From: Thermostichus sp047461615
GTDB lineage: Bacteria; Cyanobacteriota; Cyanobacteriia; Thermostichales; Thermostichaceae
Length of the DNA stretch: 64,000 nucleotides
Assembly (NCBI RefSeq): GCF_047461615.1
Contig: NZ_JANSHI010000014.1
Location: 11,975-75,974 of the forward strand
Reading direction: 5' to 3'
Shown here one piece after another: positions 42,737 through 52,821 of the stretch. A program made the translations under genes and the position numbers. The notes beneath the pieces were generated by a model that saw only the letters and a list, made by a program, of their open reading frames with translations, had not been told where the DNA came from and searched no databases. Numbering within the stretch: position 1 is the stretch's first letter; the number at the start of each line of letters is the position of its first letter.

Positions 42737-42761
42737 CTTCCCGCTCTGGCTAGGCGGGAAG
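42737..42761. other. Stem-loop between cobM and ABC permease gene
   Basis: CTTCCCGC (42737-42744) and GCGGGAAG (42754-42761) form a perfect 8-bp stem with a 9-base loop. No T-tract follows; GTGTACAC comes 1 base later. It may slow or end cobM transcripts or affect the downstream leader. Confidence 0.5.
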
Positions 42762-42799
42762 GTGTACACTGGGTGCGGGCGTAGGCTGCCTCGAGGGAG

Positions 42800-44527
<1,728 letters not shown>

Positions 44528-44552
44528 TCTTTATCAATCTCTTTATCAATCT

Positions 44553-45881
44553 ATGAGCTCGGCAACTTCCCCTGTTTTGATTAAGGTTGAGAACGTCTAC
44601 AAGCGCTTTCCTTTGCCCGAGGGCAAGGGAGAGTTTACAGTCTTAAGCCAGATTGATTTGGAGGTGCGGGCAGGGGAAGTCTTGGCTCTGCTGGGGCGCA
44701 GCGGCAGCGGCAAGAGTACCCTGCTGCGCATCATGGCCGGCTTGATCCCCCCTAGCCAAGGGCAGGTGTGGAGCAATGGCCGACCCCTGCGCGGCCCCAA
44801 CCCCGACGTGGCCATGGTGTTTCAAAGCTTTGCCCTTCTGCCGTGGCTGACAGTACAAGAAAATGTGGAGCTGGGGCTAAAAGCGCAAGGGATCCCGCGC
44901 GAGATCCGGCGGCAAAAGGCTCTCAAGGCCATCGACCTGGTGGGGCTGGATGGATTTGAGAATGCCTACCCCAAGGAACTCTCGGGGGGCATGAAGCAGC
45001 GAGTGGGCTTTGCCCGCGCCTTTGTCTTGGAGCCGAAGGTGCTTTTCATGGACGAGCCCTTCAGCGCCCTGGACGTGCTGACAGCGGAGAACCTGCGGGG
45101 GGAGATCGACGAGCTGTGGAACACCCACGCCTTCCCTTCCCAGAGCATTCTCATCGTGACCCACAACATCGAAGAGGCGGTGTTTTTGGCGGATCGGGTA
45201 GTGATCCTGGGCTCCAAACCAGGGCGGATCCGGGGAGAGGTGAAAATCGACCTGCCGCGACCCCATGAACGTACGGATCCCCGATTTAAGTCCCTGGTGG
45301 ACTACATCTACGAGATCATGACCAATCCGGAGATCCCGGTAACCAGTGAGGTGGCTGTCCCCAGGGCCCCCTCCCCCTACGCCTTGCCTCTACCCCACGC
45401 GCGGGTGGGCGGCATCAGCGGTCTGCTGGAGCTCATTGTGGAATGGCCGCAGGCAAGAGTGGAAATTGCCGAGCTGGCTGAACGGCTGCAACTGGCAGTA
45501 GACGACCTGCTGCCGATTCTGGATGCAGCAGTGCTGTTGGGCTTTGCCGAGGTAACCGGCAGGGTGGTCCAACTCACCGAGATTGGCCAAGACTTTGCCA
45601 ACACCACCATCCTGCGCAGCAAGGATCTCTTCCGGCAACAGCTACTGGCACGGGTGCCCGTGTTCCGCAGCATCCTGCAGACTCTGGAAGAAAAAAACAG
45701 CCGCTCCATGCGGGCGGACTTCTTCTTGGATCTCTGGGACGAGCATTTCCCGCATGAAGAGGCCGAGCGGCAGTTTGCCACTGCCATTGACTGGGGCCGC
45801 TATGCAGAGCTCTTTGAATACGATGCCTCAGAAGACCGACTCTACCTGCCGGAGCCAAGTGAGAGTTCCTCTGCGCAATAG
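44553..45881 (+). CDS. ABC transporter ATP-binding protein with C-terminal AAA-associated domain
   Basis: 442 residues. The NBD has Walker A LGRSGSGKSTLLRIMAGL, signature LSGGMKQRVGFARAFVLEPKVLFMDEPFSALD (signature and Walker B) and switch His in IVTHNIEEAVFLADRV, matching the nitrate/taurine NBD family. Residues from about 290 add a winged-helix-like AAA-associated domain (GGISGLLELIVEWPQARVEIAELAERLQLAVDDLLPILDAAVLLGFAEVTG...). That domain may sense a ligand or regulate the pump. It pairs with the fused permease; thiC behind a TPP leader is next downstream. Confidence 0.88.
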   Translation: MSSATSPVLIKVENVYKRFPLPEGKGEFTVLSQIDLEVRAGEVLALLGRSGSGKSTLLRIMAGLIPPSQGQVWSNGRPLRGPNPDVAMVFQSFALLPWLTVQENVELGLKAQGIPREIRRQKALKAIDLVGLDGFENAYPKELSGGMKQRVGFARAFVLEPKVLFMDEPFSALDVLTAENLRGEIDELWNTHAFPSQSILIVTHNIEEAVFLADRVVILGSKPGRIRGEVKIDLPRPHERTDPRFKSLVDYIYEIMTNPEIPVTSEVAVPRAPSPYALPLPHARVGGISGLLELIVEWPQARVEIAELAERLQLAVDDLLPILDAAVLLGFAEVTGRVVQLTEIGQDFANTTILRSKDLFRQQLLARVPVFRSILQTLEEKNSRSMRADFFLDLWDEHFPHEEAERQFATAIDWGRYAELFEYDASEDRLYLPEPSESSSAQ

Positions 45882-45954
45882 CCCGTTGGCCTCAACGTTC
45901 CCTCTGAGCCTTTGTTAGATTTCGGAAAGTCCCAAAATTCAGTGATAGGATCAC

Positions 45955-46027
45955 AGCACGCTAGAGGTATCTGGGGGCTCCCCTCCTCAGAACCTGATCT
46001 GATTCGTACCAGCGTAGGCAAGCAAGC
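45955..46027 (+). ncRNA. TPP riboswitch-like leader of thiC
   Basis: The 3' half matches the thiamin-pyrophosphate aptamer: GAACCTGATCTGATTCGTAC followed by CAGCGTAGGCAAGC. The 5' arm is unusual: GAGG...CCTC could form P2, but the expected CUGAGA pyrimidine-binding element is not visible; GGGGGCTCCCC occupies its place. The thiC ribosome site GGAG at 46031-46034 lies only a few bases after the aptamer, so control of translation is likely, possibly by pairing with CTCC at 45980 or 45983. ThiC is a standard TPP-riboswitch target. Confidence 0.75.
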
Positions 46028-46041
46028 ACCGGAGTTAGGCC

Positions 46042-47409
46042 ATGCGCAGCGAATGGGTGGCCCGCCGTCGTGGGCAAGCAAACGTTACTCAGATGCACTA
46101 TGCCCGCCAGGGCATCATTACCGAAGAGATGGAGTATGTGGCTCGCCGGGAGCAGCTGCCCCCGGAACTCATCCGCTCGGAAGTAGCTCGGGGTCGCATG
46201 ATCATCCCCGCCAACATCAACCACACCAACCTCGAGCCGATGGGCATTGGGATTGCTTCCCGCTGCAAAGTCAACGTCAACATCGGCGCTTCCCCCACCT
46301 CTTCCAGCTTGGCTGAGGAACTGGAAAAGCTAAAGTTGGCCATCAAATACGGCGCCGACACGGTTATGGATCTGTCTACCGGCGGCGGCAATTTGGATGA
46401 AATTCGCACGGCCATTATCCAAGCCTCGCCAATTCCTGTCGGCACGGTACCTATCTACCAAGCTCTAGAAAGCGTCCATGGCAATGTCGAAAAGCTTTCA
46501 GAAGAGGATATTTTGCACATTATCGAAAAGCAGGCTCAGCAAGGGGTGGACTACATGACCATCCATGCTGGGATCCTCATTCAACATTTGCCGCTGGTGC
46601 GCAACCGGCTAACGGGCATTGTTTCTCGCGGCGGCGGGATCCTAGCCCGTTGGATGTTGGTCCACCACAAGCAAAATCCGCTTTATACCCGCTTCCGCGA
46701 CATCATCGAGATCTTCAAGAAATACGACGTTTCCTTTAGCCTGGGCGATGCCTTGCGACCAGGATGCTTGCACGATGCCTCTGACGAGGCCCAGATGGCC
46801 GAGCTAAAAACCCTGGGCCAGTTGACCCGCATGGCCTGGGAGCACGATGTGCAGGTGATGGTGGAAGGGCCAGGGCACGTGCCGATGGATCAAATTGAGT
46901 TTAACGTGCGCAAGCAAATGGAGGAATGCGACGAGGCTCCCTTCTACGTCTTGGGACCTTTGGTTACTGATATTGCTGCCGGCTACGACCACATCAGCTC
47001 TGCTATTGGGGCGGCCTTGGCCGGTTGGTATGGGGCGGCAATGCTTTGCTACGTCACCCCCAAAGAACACTTGGGTTTACCCAATGCAGAGGACGTGCGC
47101 AATGGCCTCATTGCCTACAAAATTGCTGCTCATGCTGCGGATATTGCCCGCCATCGGCCTGGGGCCAGGGATCGCGACGATGAGATGGCTAGAGCCCGCT
47201 ATAACTTTGATTGGAATCGACAATTTGAGTTGTCCCTAGATCCAGAGCGAGCTCGCGAATACCACGACGAGACCTTGCCGGCAGATATCTACAAAACGGC
47301 AGAGTTTTGCTCGATGTGCGGGCCTAAGTTCTGCCCCATGCAAACCAAAATGGATGCAGAGGCCTTAGACGAACTAGAGCGCTTCTTGGCCAAGCAGCCA
47401 ATGGGATAA
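46042..47409 (+). CDS. thiC: Phosphomethylpyrimidine synthase ThiC
   Basis: 455 residues. This radical-SAM enzyme rearranges aminoimidazole ribotide to the HMP-phosphate pyrimidine of thiamin. The [4Fe-4S] motif CSMCGPKFC is at the C-terminus. NINHTNLEPMGIGIASRCKVNVNIGASP, DTVMDLSTGGGNLDEIR, GTVPIYQALESVHG and GPGHVPMDQIEFNVRKQMEECDEAPFYVLGPLVTDIAAGYDHI are all in place. It is the shorter form without the plant-type N-terminal extension. The TPP-like leader directly precedes it. Confidence 0.98.
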   Translation: MRSEWVARRRGQANVTQMHYARQGIITEEMEYVARREQLPPELIRSEVARGRMIIPANINHTNLEPMGIGIASRCKVNVNIGASPTSSSLAEELEKLKLAIKYGADTVMDLSTGGGNLDEIRTAIIQASPIPVGTVPIYQALESVHGNVEKLSEEDILHIIEKQAQQGVDYMTIHAGILIQHLPLVRNRLTGIVSRGGGILARWMLVHHKQNPLYTRFRDIIEIFKKYDVSFSLGDALRPGCLHDASDEAQMAELKTLGQLTRMAWEHDVQVMVEGPGHVPMDQIEFNVRKQMEECDEAPFYVLGPLVTDIAAGYDHISSAIGAALAGWYGAAMLCYVTPKEHLGLPNAEDVRNGLIAYKIAAHAADIARHRPGARDRDDEMARARYNFDWNRQFELSLDPERAREYHDETLPADIYKTAEFCSMCGPKFCPMQTKMDAEALDELERFLAKQPMG

Positions 47410-47524
47410 GCGCCGGTTGTCTGCAAGGTTAGCTCTGTATCACACAAAGTTCCCCGTTCCTGGGGAGAAGGGGATCCCCTGCGCAGGCTATGCTGGGCTA
47501 TAGGGATTGAGCAGGGAGGAGGAT

Positions 47525-47917
47525 ATGGCACTTAGGCAACTGGGACATGTTGCCATCCGTGTCCGAGACGTCTCCAAAGCGGTAGAGTTCTACGAAAAGT
47601 TGGGGATGGTCAATGTCTGGAAGGATCCCGACTGGGCCTATATGAAAGCTGGGGACGACGGGCTGGCGCTGTTGGGGCCAGGCTACCGGGCGGCAGGGCC
47701 CCACTTTGGCTTTGTCTTCAGCACTAGGGAAGAGCTGGAGGAGCACCATCGGCGCCTGCAATCCCAGGGGATCCCGGTGGGCGAGATCCACACCCACCGA
47801 GATGGCACCGCCTCCTTCTATGGCAAGGATCCCGATGGCAACCTGTTTGAATTTGTCTACGAGCCGCCAGGCACTTTTGACCGAGCCAAAGCCAAGACAA
47901 CAGAAGCAACTTCTTAA
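47525..47917 (+). CDS. VOC-fold glyoxalase/dioxygenase-superfamily protein
   Basis: 130 residues from ATG 47525, with a strong GGGAGGAG site. One glyoxalase-type domain in two beta-alpha-beta-beta-beta halves: LGHVAIRVRDVSKAVEFYEKLG and PHFGFVFSTREELEEHHRRLQSQGIPV, then GTASFYGKDPDGNLFEFVYEPPG. Metal ligands are probably His in GHVAI, Glu/His mid-domain and Glu in LFEFVYE. The substrate (methylglyoxal adduct, antibiotic or other) cannot be told from sequence. A terminator follows. Confidence 0.8.
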   Translation: MALRQLGHVAIRVRDVSKAVEFYEKLGMVNVWKDPDWAYMKAGDDGLALLGPGYRAAGPHFGFVFSTREELEEHHRRLQSQGIPVGEIHTHRDGTASFYGKDPDGNLFEFVYEPPGTFDRAKAKTTEATS

Positions 47918-47970
47918 ATTCTTAAAACAGTGGCGCGAACTCTGAGCCACTATTGCGCAGAAGTAGAGAT

Positions 47971-48002
47971 GGTGGGAGGCCTCAGTTTTCTCCCACCTTT
48001 TT
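47971..48002 (+). terminator. Intrinsic terminator after the VOC gene
   Basis: GGTGGGAG (47971-47978) pairs with CTCCCACC (47990-47997) across an 11-base loop, followed by TTTTT (47998-48002). The phosphohexomutase stop codon on the other strand lies inside it. Confidence 0.8.
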
Positions 48003-49394
48003 GCTGAGCAGCCCAGCCGCCCAATCCAAAAGATGGTTCACTGCTTCTGCAGTTCTGGCTTCCGCATACAGCCGCAGCAGAGGCTCAGTGCCGCTGCCGC
48101 GGATCATCACCCAACTGCCGTCGGCAAGCGTAAACTTGTGGCCGTCTTTGTCGAAATGCTTGATCACCTTCTGTCCCAAAATCTCAGAGGGGGGATCCCT
48201 CTGCAGCCGTTGGAATAGCTGGGTTTGTTGACTTTGATCCCCTAGGGGCAGGTCGCGGCGCTGGTAAACCGAGCTAAACCCCTCTCGTTCCTGCAAAGCT
48301 CTGTAGAGGGCGCTCAGGTCTTGCCCGGTTTCGGTAACGGCTTCGATCAAGTACAGCGCCGAAAGCAGGGCATCCCGCTCGGGGATGTGGCCCAGGTAGC
48401 CAATGCCACCCGATTCCTCTCCCCCCAACAACACCTGGGTGCTCAGCATGCGCTCGGCGATGTACTTGAAGCCCACGGGTGTTTCCGTAACCGGCAGGCC
48501 ATAGCGCCCGGCCACCTTGACAAACAGCTCCGAGCCACTGAGGGTTTTGACGACTTCCCCCCGCAGCCCGCGCCGCCCCGCCAAGTGGTCGATGAGGATG
48601 GGGATGAGTACCTGGGGGCTGAGAAAATGGCCTTGTCCGTCGAGGGCAGCAATGCGGTCGGCGTCGCCATCGAAGACCAAGCCGATTTTCAAGGGGGCAG
48701 GATCGGCGGCAATGAGCTGGGCAGAAGCCTGCAGGTTTTGCGGCAGCGGCTCCGGTGAGACTCCGCCAAACAAGGGATCCCGCCGCGCCTGCAATTCAAT
48801 CACCTTCTCCCCCAACAGCCGCTTGAGGCCACCGGCGCCGGAACCAAACATGACATCCGCCCAGATCTTGGCTGGGGAGCTTCTAAGCTTTTCTAGATCC
48901 ACAAAGCGACTAAGCTGAGCCAGGTAGCCGGGCCAGGGATCCCAGGTGTGAATAGGGGCGCGGGTGGATCCCAGGGGCTGCAGGCTGCCCAGCTCCTGCT
49001 CAATGGCAGCGGTGACCTCTGGGGGCACAGAGCCGCCAAAGCCACCTTTGACCTTAAGGCCGGAATAGTGGGGCGGGTTGTGGCTGGCGGTAATTACCAG
49101 GGCGCCATGGCAGCCCTGCTCTTTGGCTCCCCAACTAAAGGCCGGCGTTGGGGCCGCACAGGCGGAGAGGTAGACGGGGATCCCCAGTCGAGCCACCACC
49201 TCAGCTGCGTGGGCCGCAAAGCGTTCAGAGAGAAAACGGTTGTCGTAGCCAATGAGGATCCCTTCCCCAGGATAGGTGCGGGCCAACACCTGGGCGCTGG
49301 CTTGGGCGGCAAGGGCCAAGTTCTGAAACGTAAAGCCCTCGGCAATGACTGCTCGCCAGCCGTCGGTGCCAAAGCGAATGGAGTTGCCTGCCAT
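47982..49394 (-). CDS. Alpha-D-phosphohexomutase (phosphoglucomutase/phosphomannomutase family)
   Basis: 470 residues from ATG 49394 (the frame opens to 49430). FGTDGWRAVIAEGFTF is the start of domain 1; the catalytic serine is in VITASHNPPHYSGLK; the metal loop is VFDGDADRIAALDGQGHFL; TPVGFKYIAERML and GGEESGGIGYLGHIPERDALLSALYLIEA bind the sugar; GSGTEPLLRLYAEA is the phosphate loop. It interconverts hexose 1- and 6-phosphates; glucose and mannose specificity cannot be separated here. Mannose would feed gmd. Confidence 0.93.
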   Translation of the reverse strand: MAGNSIRFGTDGWRAVIAEGFTFQNLALAAQASAQVLARTYPGEGILIGYDNRFLSERFAAHAAEVVARLGIPVYLSACAAPTPAFSWGAKEQGCHGALVITASHNPPHYSGLKVKGGFGGSVPPEVTAAIEQELGSLQPLGSTRAPIHTWDPWPGYLAQLSRFVDLEKLRSSPAKIWADVMFGSGAGGLKRLLGEKVIELQARRDPLFGGVSPEPLPQNLQASAQLIAADPAPLKIGLVFDGDADRIAALDGQGHFLSPQVLIPILIDHLAGRRGLRGEVVKTLSGSELFVKVAGRYGLPVTETPVGFKYIAERMLSTQVLLGGEESGGIGYLGHIPERDALLSALYLIEAVTETGQDLSALYRALQEREGFSSVYQRRDLPLGDQSQQTQLFQRLQRDPPSEILGQKVIKHFDKDGHKFTLADGSWVMIRGSGTEPLLRLYAEARTAEAVNHLLDWAAGLLSKKVGEN

Positions 49395-49464
49395 GGTTGC
49401 CCCCAAGTCCCCCTCGACTACACATAGCACAGAAGTAGCCGCCTCTATCCCAACGCTTTGGGCT

Positions 49465-50346
49465 CTAGCTGCCCGCTGGGTAGTCGCTGAGGCTGCTGAT
49501 GTTGCGCCGTCGCAAGCTGGGCGCTGTCCGCCTCACCAAGCCCGTCAGCACGTTGCCAGGGCCAATCTCCCACACCTCTTGAACGCCGTCGGCAGCCATC
49601 TGCAGCACCGTTTCTCGCCACCGCACAGGGGCTGTCATCTGGGCCAGCAGCGCCTGTTTGAGGGCTTGGGGATCGCGGCTGGCCGTGGCGGTGCAATTGC
49701 TATAGACCGGCACCCGGGGTGTCTGAAACTCAACTTCCCGCAACCGGTGGGCAAACTCTTCTGCTGCTGCCTGCATAAAAGGGGAGTGGAAGGCGCCGCT
49801 GACTTTGAGGGGAACGGTGCGCTTGGCCTGCAACTGCTCACAGACAGCCTGCACCCCCTCCACCGAGCCGCTGATTACCACCTGCTCTGGGCTGTTGTCG
49901 TTGGCAATGGTAACGTTGGGGGTCATCTGGCAGAGGTGCTCCAGCTTGGTGCGATCAAACCCAATCACCGCTGCCATGCTGCCAGGGGGATCCCCTGCCC
50001 GCTCCATCAGTTGGCCTCGTAGGCTCACCAGCCGCAGGCCGGTTTCAAAATCAAACACTCCAGCGGCATAGAGGGCACTGTACTCCCCCAGGCTGTGGCC
50101 AGCAGTGCAGCCAGGCGTCTGGCCCTGGGCATAGAGGTAGTCACTCAAGAGGGCCGACACGGTAAACAAGGCCGGCTGCGTATAGCGGGTCTGGTGGATC
50201 TGCTCTTCGGAAAGGGCCAAGGGATCCCACCCCAGCACCTCCCGCGCCAAAGCCAACTTCTGGGCAGCTCCTGGCCAGTCTTGGAGATCCCTTCCCATGC
50301 CCACCACTTGGGATCCCTGACCAGGATAGATCCAGGCAATGGTCAT
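49465..50346 (-). CDS. fabD: Malonyl-CoA:ACP transacylase
   Basis: 293 residues from ATG 50346, with GGGAGGGG just upstream. The nucleophile serine is in TAGHSLGEYSALYAAG; WIYPGQGSQVVGMGRDL starts the fold; VSGAFHSPFMQAAAEEF carries the catalytic histidine. It loads malonyl groups onto ACP for fatty-acid elongation. The order of transcription is plsX, fabH, fabD, and this gene starts inside the last codons of fabH, so expression is likely coupled. Confidence 0.96.
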   Translation of the reverse strand: MTIAWIYPGQGSQVVGMGRDLQDWPGAAQKLALAREVLGWDPLALSEEQIHQTRYTQPALFTVSALLSDYLYAQGQTPGCTAGHSLGEYSALYAAGVFDFETGLRLVSLRGQLMERAGDPPGSMAAVIGFDRTKLEHLCQMTPNVTIANDNSPEQVVISGSVEGVQAVCEQLQAKRTVPLKVSGAFHSPFMQAAAEEFAHRLREVEFQTPRVPVYSNCTATASRDPQALKQALLAQMTAPVRWRETVLQMAADGVQEVWEIGPGNVLTGLVRRTAPSLRRRNISSLSDYPAGS

Positions 50347-50363
50347 CACCACCCCTCCCGAGC

Positions 50364-51371
50364 TCATCGGCCCCAGCGAAAGACAATGGCTCCCCAGGTG
50401 AGGCCGGCGCCAAAGCCCGCCATCACCCCCAGATCTCCATGGCCAAACCGCCCTTGACCAATCCATTCGGCTAGAGCAATGGGGATCGAGGCGCCTGAGG
50501 TGTTGCCGTAGCGCTCCAGGACGCTGGCCACCTGCTGGGTCTGCAGCTGCAAGCGCTTGGCCACGGCATCGAGGATGCGCTGGTTGGCCTGGTGGATGAA
50601 GTAGCCCTGGACTGCCTCGGCTGGAATCCCAGCCTGAAGGAGGGCTTTCTCGATAATCTCCGGCACCGCCTGGACGGCAAACTTATAGACCTCGCGGCCG
50701 TTCATGACGATGGGGCAACAGCGGTACTGCCCCACCCGCAGGGATCCCACCAGGGGCTTAGCTTCAGTGGCCATGGCCAAGCTAAGTAGCTCGCTGCCCT
50801 TGCCATCGCTGCGCAGCTCAATGCTGAGGATCCCATCGGCTCCCACCTCTCCCGCTTCCAGCACCACTGCCCCTGCTCCATCCCCAAACAAAACGCAGGT
50901 GGCGCGGTCTGTCCAGTCGACGGCGCGAGAGAGCACATCGGCTGCCACCACCAGCGCCCGCCGGTACAGCCCAGTTTGCAGAAACTGGGCCGCCGTGGCC
51001 ACCGCAAACACAAACCCCGTACAAGCTGCCGTTAGGTCAAAGGCCACTGCCCGACTTGCCCCCAGGGCTGCCTGCACCCGCGGGGCCGAGCCAAAGCGAT
51101 CGACAGCGGTGGAAGTGGCTAGCAGGAGTAAGTCGAGCTCCTGTGGCAGGATCCCAGCTTGATCCAGAGCAGCTCTTGCCGCCTGGGCCGCCAGATCCAC
51201 TACACTCAGCTCCGGGGGCAGAATGCGCCGCTGGCGAATGCCGGTGCGAGGCCAAATCCACTCATCAGAAGTGGCAACAATCCGGCTCAGGTCATCGTTG
51301 CTCAGGCAGGGATCCGGAAGAGCAGCCCCTACCCCCACAAGGTGTACGCTGGGGAGGCGGTTGTTGGGCAT
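50364..51371 (-). CDS. fabH: Beta-ketoacyl-ACP synthase III
   Basis: 335 residues. The Cys-His-Asn triad is visible: FDLTAACTGFVFAVATAAQF, YFIHQANQRILDAVAKRL and ERYGNTSGASIPIAL. TSDEWIWPRTGIRQRRIL and DRATCVLFGDGAGAVVLEAGE are further family marks. It starts fatty-acid synthesis by condensing acetyl-CoA with malonyl-ACP. It lies 17 bases before fabD, and the plsX stop is 5 bases upstream of its start. Confidence 0.97.
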   Translation of the reverse strand: MPNNRLPSVHLVGVGAALPDPCLSNDDLSRIVATSDEWIWPRTGIRQRRILPPELSVVDLAAQAARAALDQAGILPQELDLLLLATSTAVDRFGSAPRVQAALGASRAVAFDLTAACTGFVFAVATAAQFLQTGLYRRALVVAADVLSRAVDWTDRATCVLFGDGAGAVVLEAGEVGADGILSIELRSDGKGSELLSLAMATEAKPLVGSLRVGQYRCCPIVMNGREVYKFAVQAVPEIIEKALLQAGIPAEAVQGYFIHQANQRILDAVAKRLQLQTQQVASVLERYGNTSGASIPIALAEWIGQGRFGHGDLGVMAGFGAGLTWGAIVFRWGR

Positions 51372-51376
51372 GGGCC

Positions 51377-52447
51377 CTACCCTTCCCCTCGCTCTAGGGA
51401 TCCCAACGGCAAGGGACCGGAGGTGTTCCCAGGGCGCTGCTCGGTGCTGGCTTCAGGTTCGCGAGGGTCAACCATTTCCGCCTGCAGTCGCTGCAAGACT
51501 TTCTGCTCTGCCGCCTCTTTGGCTAGACGAATGGCGTGGTACACCATTGGCGCCTTGGAGCTGCCGTGGGTAATGACGCAGATGCCGTTAACCCCCAGCA
51601 GCAAGGCGCCCCCATACTCCACGTAGTCCATGCGCCGCTTTACCTGCTGGAGGTTAGGCTGGAGCAGCCAGCAACCCAGCTTGCCGCGCCAGCCCCGGGG
51701 CAGCTCTTCCCGCAGCACCTGAGTGATCACCTGGCCGACGCTCTCAGCAAACTTGAGCAGGGCGTTGCCGACAAAGCCGTCGCAAACCACCACGTCAAAG
51801 TCCCCGGTCAACACGTCTCGCCCCTCGGCATTGCCGGCAAAGTGGATCCCTGGCAACTGGGCCAGGCGCTGGTGGGTGGCTAGGGCTAGATCGTTGCCCT
51901 TGTTGGGTTCCTCGCCGATGTTGAGCAGGCCTACCCGCGGCTTCTCAATCCCCAGGACGCACTGGCAGTAGAGGGATCCCATGCGGGCAAACTGTTCCAA
52001 AAAGCGGGGCCGGCAATCCACGTTGGCACCCACATCCAGCAACAGCACCGGCTTTCCTTTGAGGGTAGGCAAAAGGGCGGCGATGGCTGGGCGGTCAATC
52101 CCTGCCAGGCGACCCAAGTGGAGATAAGCGGCCGCCATTGCCGCACCCGTGTTGCCGGCGGCCACCACTGCATCCGCCTGCCCAGCGCGCACCTGCTGCA
52201 TGCAAACATTGATGGAGGCTTTCGGCTTTCTGCGCACCGCCAGAGGCTCTTCGGCCATGCCCACCTCTTCCTCGGCAGGCACAAGGGTAACCTTAGGTGG
52301 CAGGGGCCGGGGTAAAAAAGGCTCGAGGGCCTCTAGCCGACCTACCAGCGCAATCTCCACCTGCAGCTGCTGTTGGGCCAGTAGGGCGCCCTTGACAATC
52401 TCCGCGGGAGCGTAGTCGCCCCCCATGGCATCAACCGCAATTCGCAC
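51377..52447 (-). CDS. plsX: Phosphate acyltransferase PlsX
   Basis: 356 residues. MRIAVDAMGGDYAPAEIVKGALLA is diagnostic; KASINVCMQQVRAGQADAVVAAGNTGAAMAAAYLHLGRLAGIDRPAIAALLPT and GANVDCRPRFLEQFARMG-like DVGANVDCRPRFLEQF follow, then NAEGRDVLTGDFDVVVCDGFVGNALLK. It makes acyl-phosphate from acyl-ACP for phospholipid synthesis. First gene of plsX-fabH-fabD. Confidence 0.97.
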   Translation of the reverse strand: MRIAVDAMGGDYAPAEIVKGALLAQQQLQVEIALVGRLEALEPFLPRPLPPKVTLVPAEEEVGMAEEPLAVRRKPKASINVCMQQVRAGQADAVVAAGNTGAAMAAAYLHLGRLAGIDRPAIAALLPTLKGKPVLLLDVGANVDCRPRFLEQFARMGSLYCQCVLGIEKPRVGLLNIGEEPNKGNDLALATHQRLAQLPGIHFAGNAEGRDVLTGDFDVVVCDGFVGNALLKFAESVGQVITQVLREELPRGWRGKLGCWLLQPNLQQVKRRMDYVEYGGALLLGVNGICVITHGSSKAPMVYHAIRLAKEAAEQKVLQRLQAEMVDPREPEASTEQRPGNTSGPLPLGSLERGEG

Positions 52448-52821
52448 GAGTTGACCTCACCCTGCAACCCTTTTAGTCAGCCGACCTTGCGGATCGCCGC
52501 TCTCTAGATCCCGTCAGCCGCAAGGGGCTACCGAATTCTACCAAAAAACTGGATCCAAAGCCCTGCCCCCTGGCCACCTGCCCCAGGGCGGCTTTGCCCC
52601 CTACAGCGATAGGGCAGTCACCTACAGGCTGCTAACTCGGAGCCTCTTGGTCAGATTTCCTAGGAAGAGCAGCTATCGCTCTGCCTAGGCGTTCACGCTG
52701 GAGACGATGAGGTACACCACGAAGAGAAACAGGGCTACCAGCGCTATAGCTCGATCCCTCGCCAACGCTAATCGTGTGCCCACCTGCCCAGGGATCCGGT
52801 TGCCGTTCGTAAACCTCCATT
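52448..52821. other. radA-plsX intergenic region (374 bp)
   Basis: It holds one possible 32-residue membrane ORF near its right end (52685-52783, minus). The rest, on the minus strand ahead of plsX, shows no gene, clear promoter or T-tract terminator. GCGATAGCTGCTC and GGGGGCAAAG stretches are seen but not assigned. Confidence 0.5.
52685..52783 (-). CDS. Possible 32-residue single-helix membrane protein
   Basis: From GTG 52783 the frame reads GTRLALARDR, then a hydrophobic helix AIALVALFLFVVYLIVSSV, ending NA. The shape (short basic N-terminus, one helix) is that of small cyanobacterial thylakoid or membrane subunits, but I cannot match it to a known one. It lies 39 bases after the radA stop, on the same strand. 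The start codon is uncertain (TTG 52765 is an alternative), and a chance frame is possible. Confidence 0.3.
   Translation of the reverse strand: MGTRLALARDRAIALVALFLFVVYLIVSSVNA

Noticed and set aside
47929..47950. TGGCGCGAACTC as a possible sixth copy of the cta-type repeat
   Set aside because: Only about ten bases match the 3' end of the repeat; too short to support.
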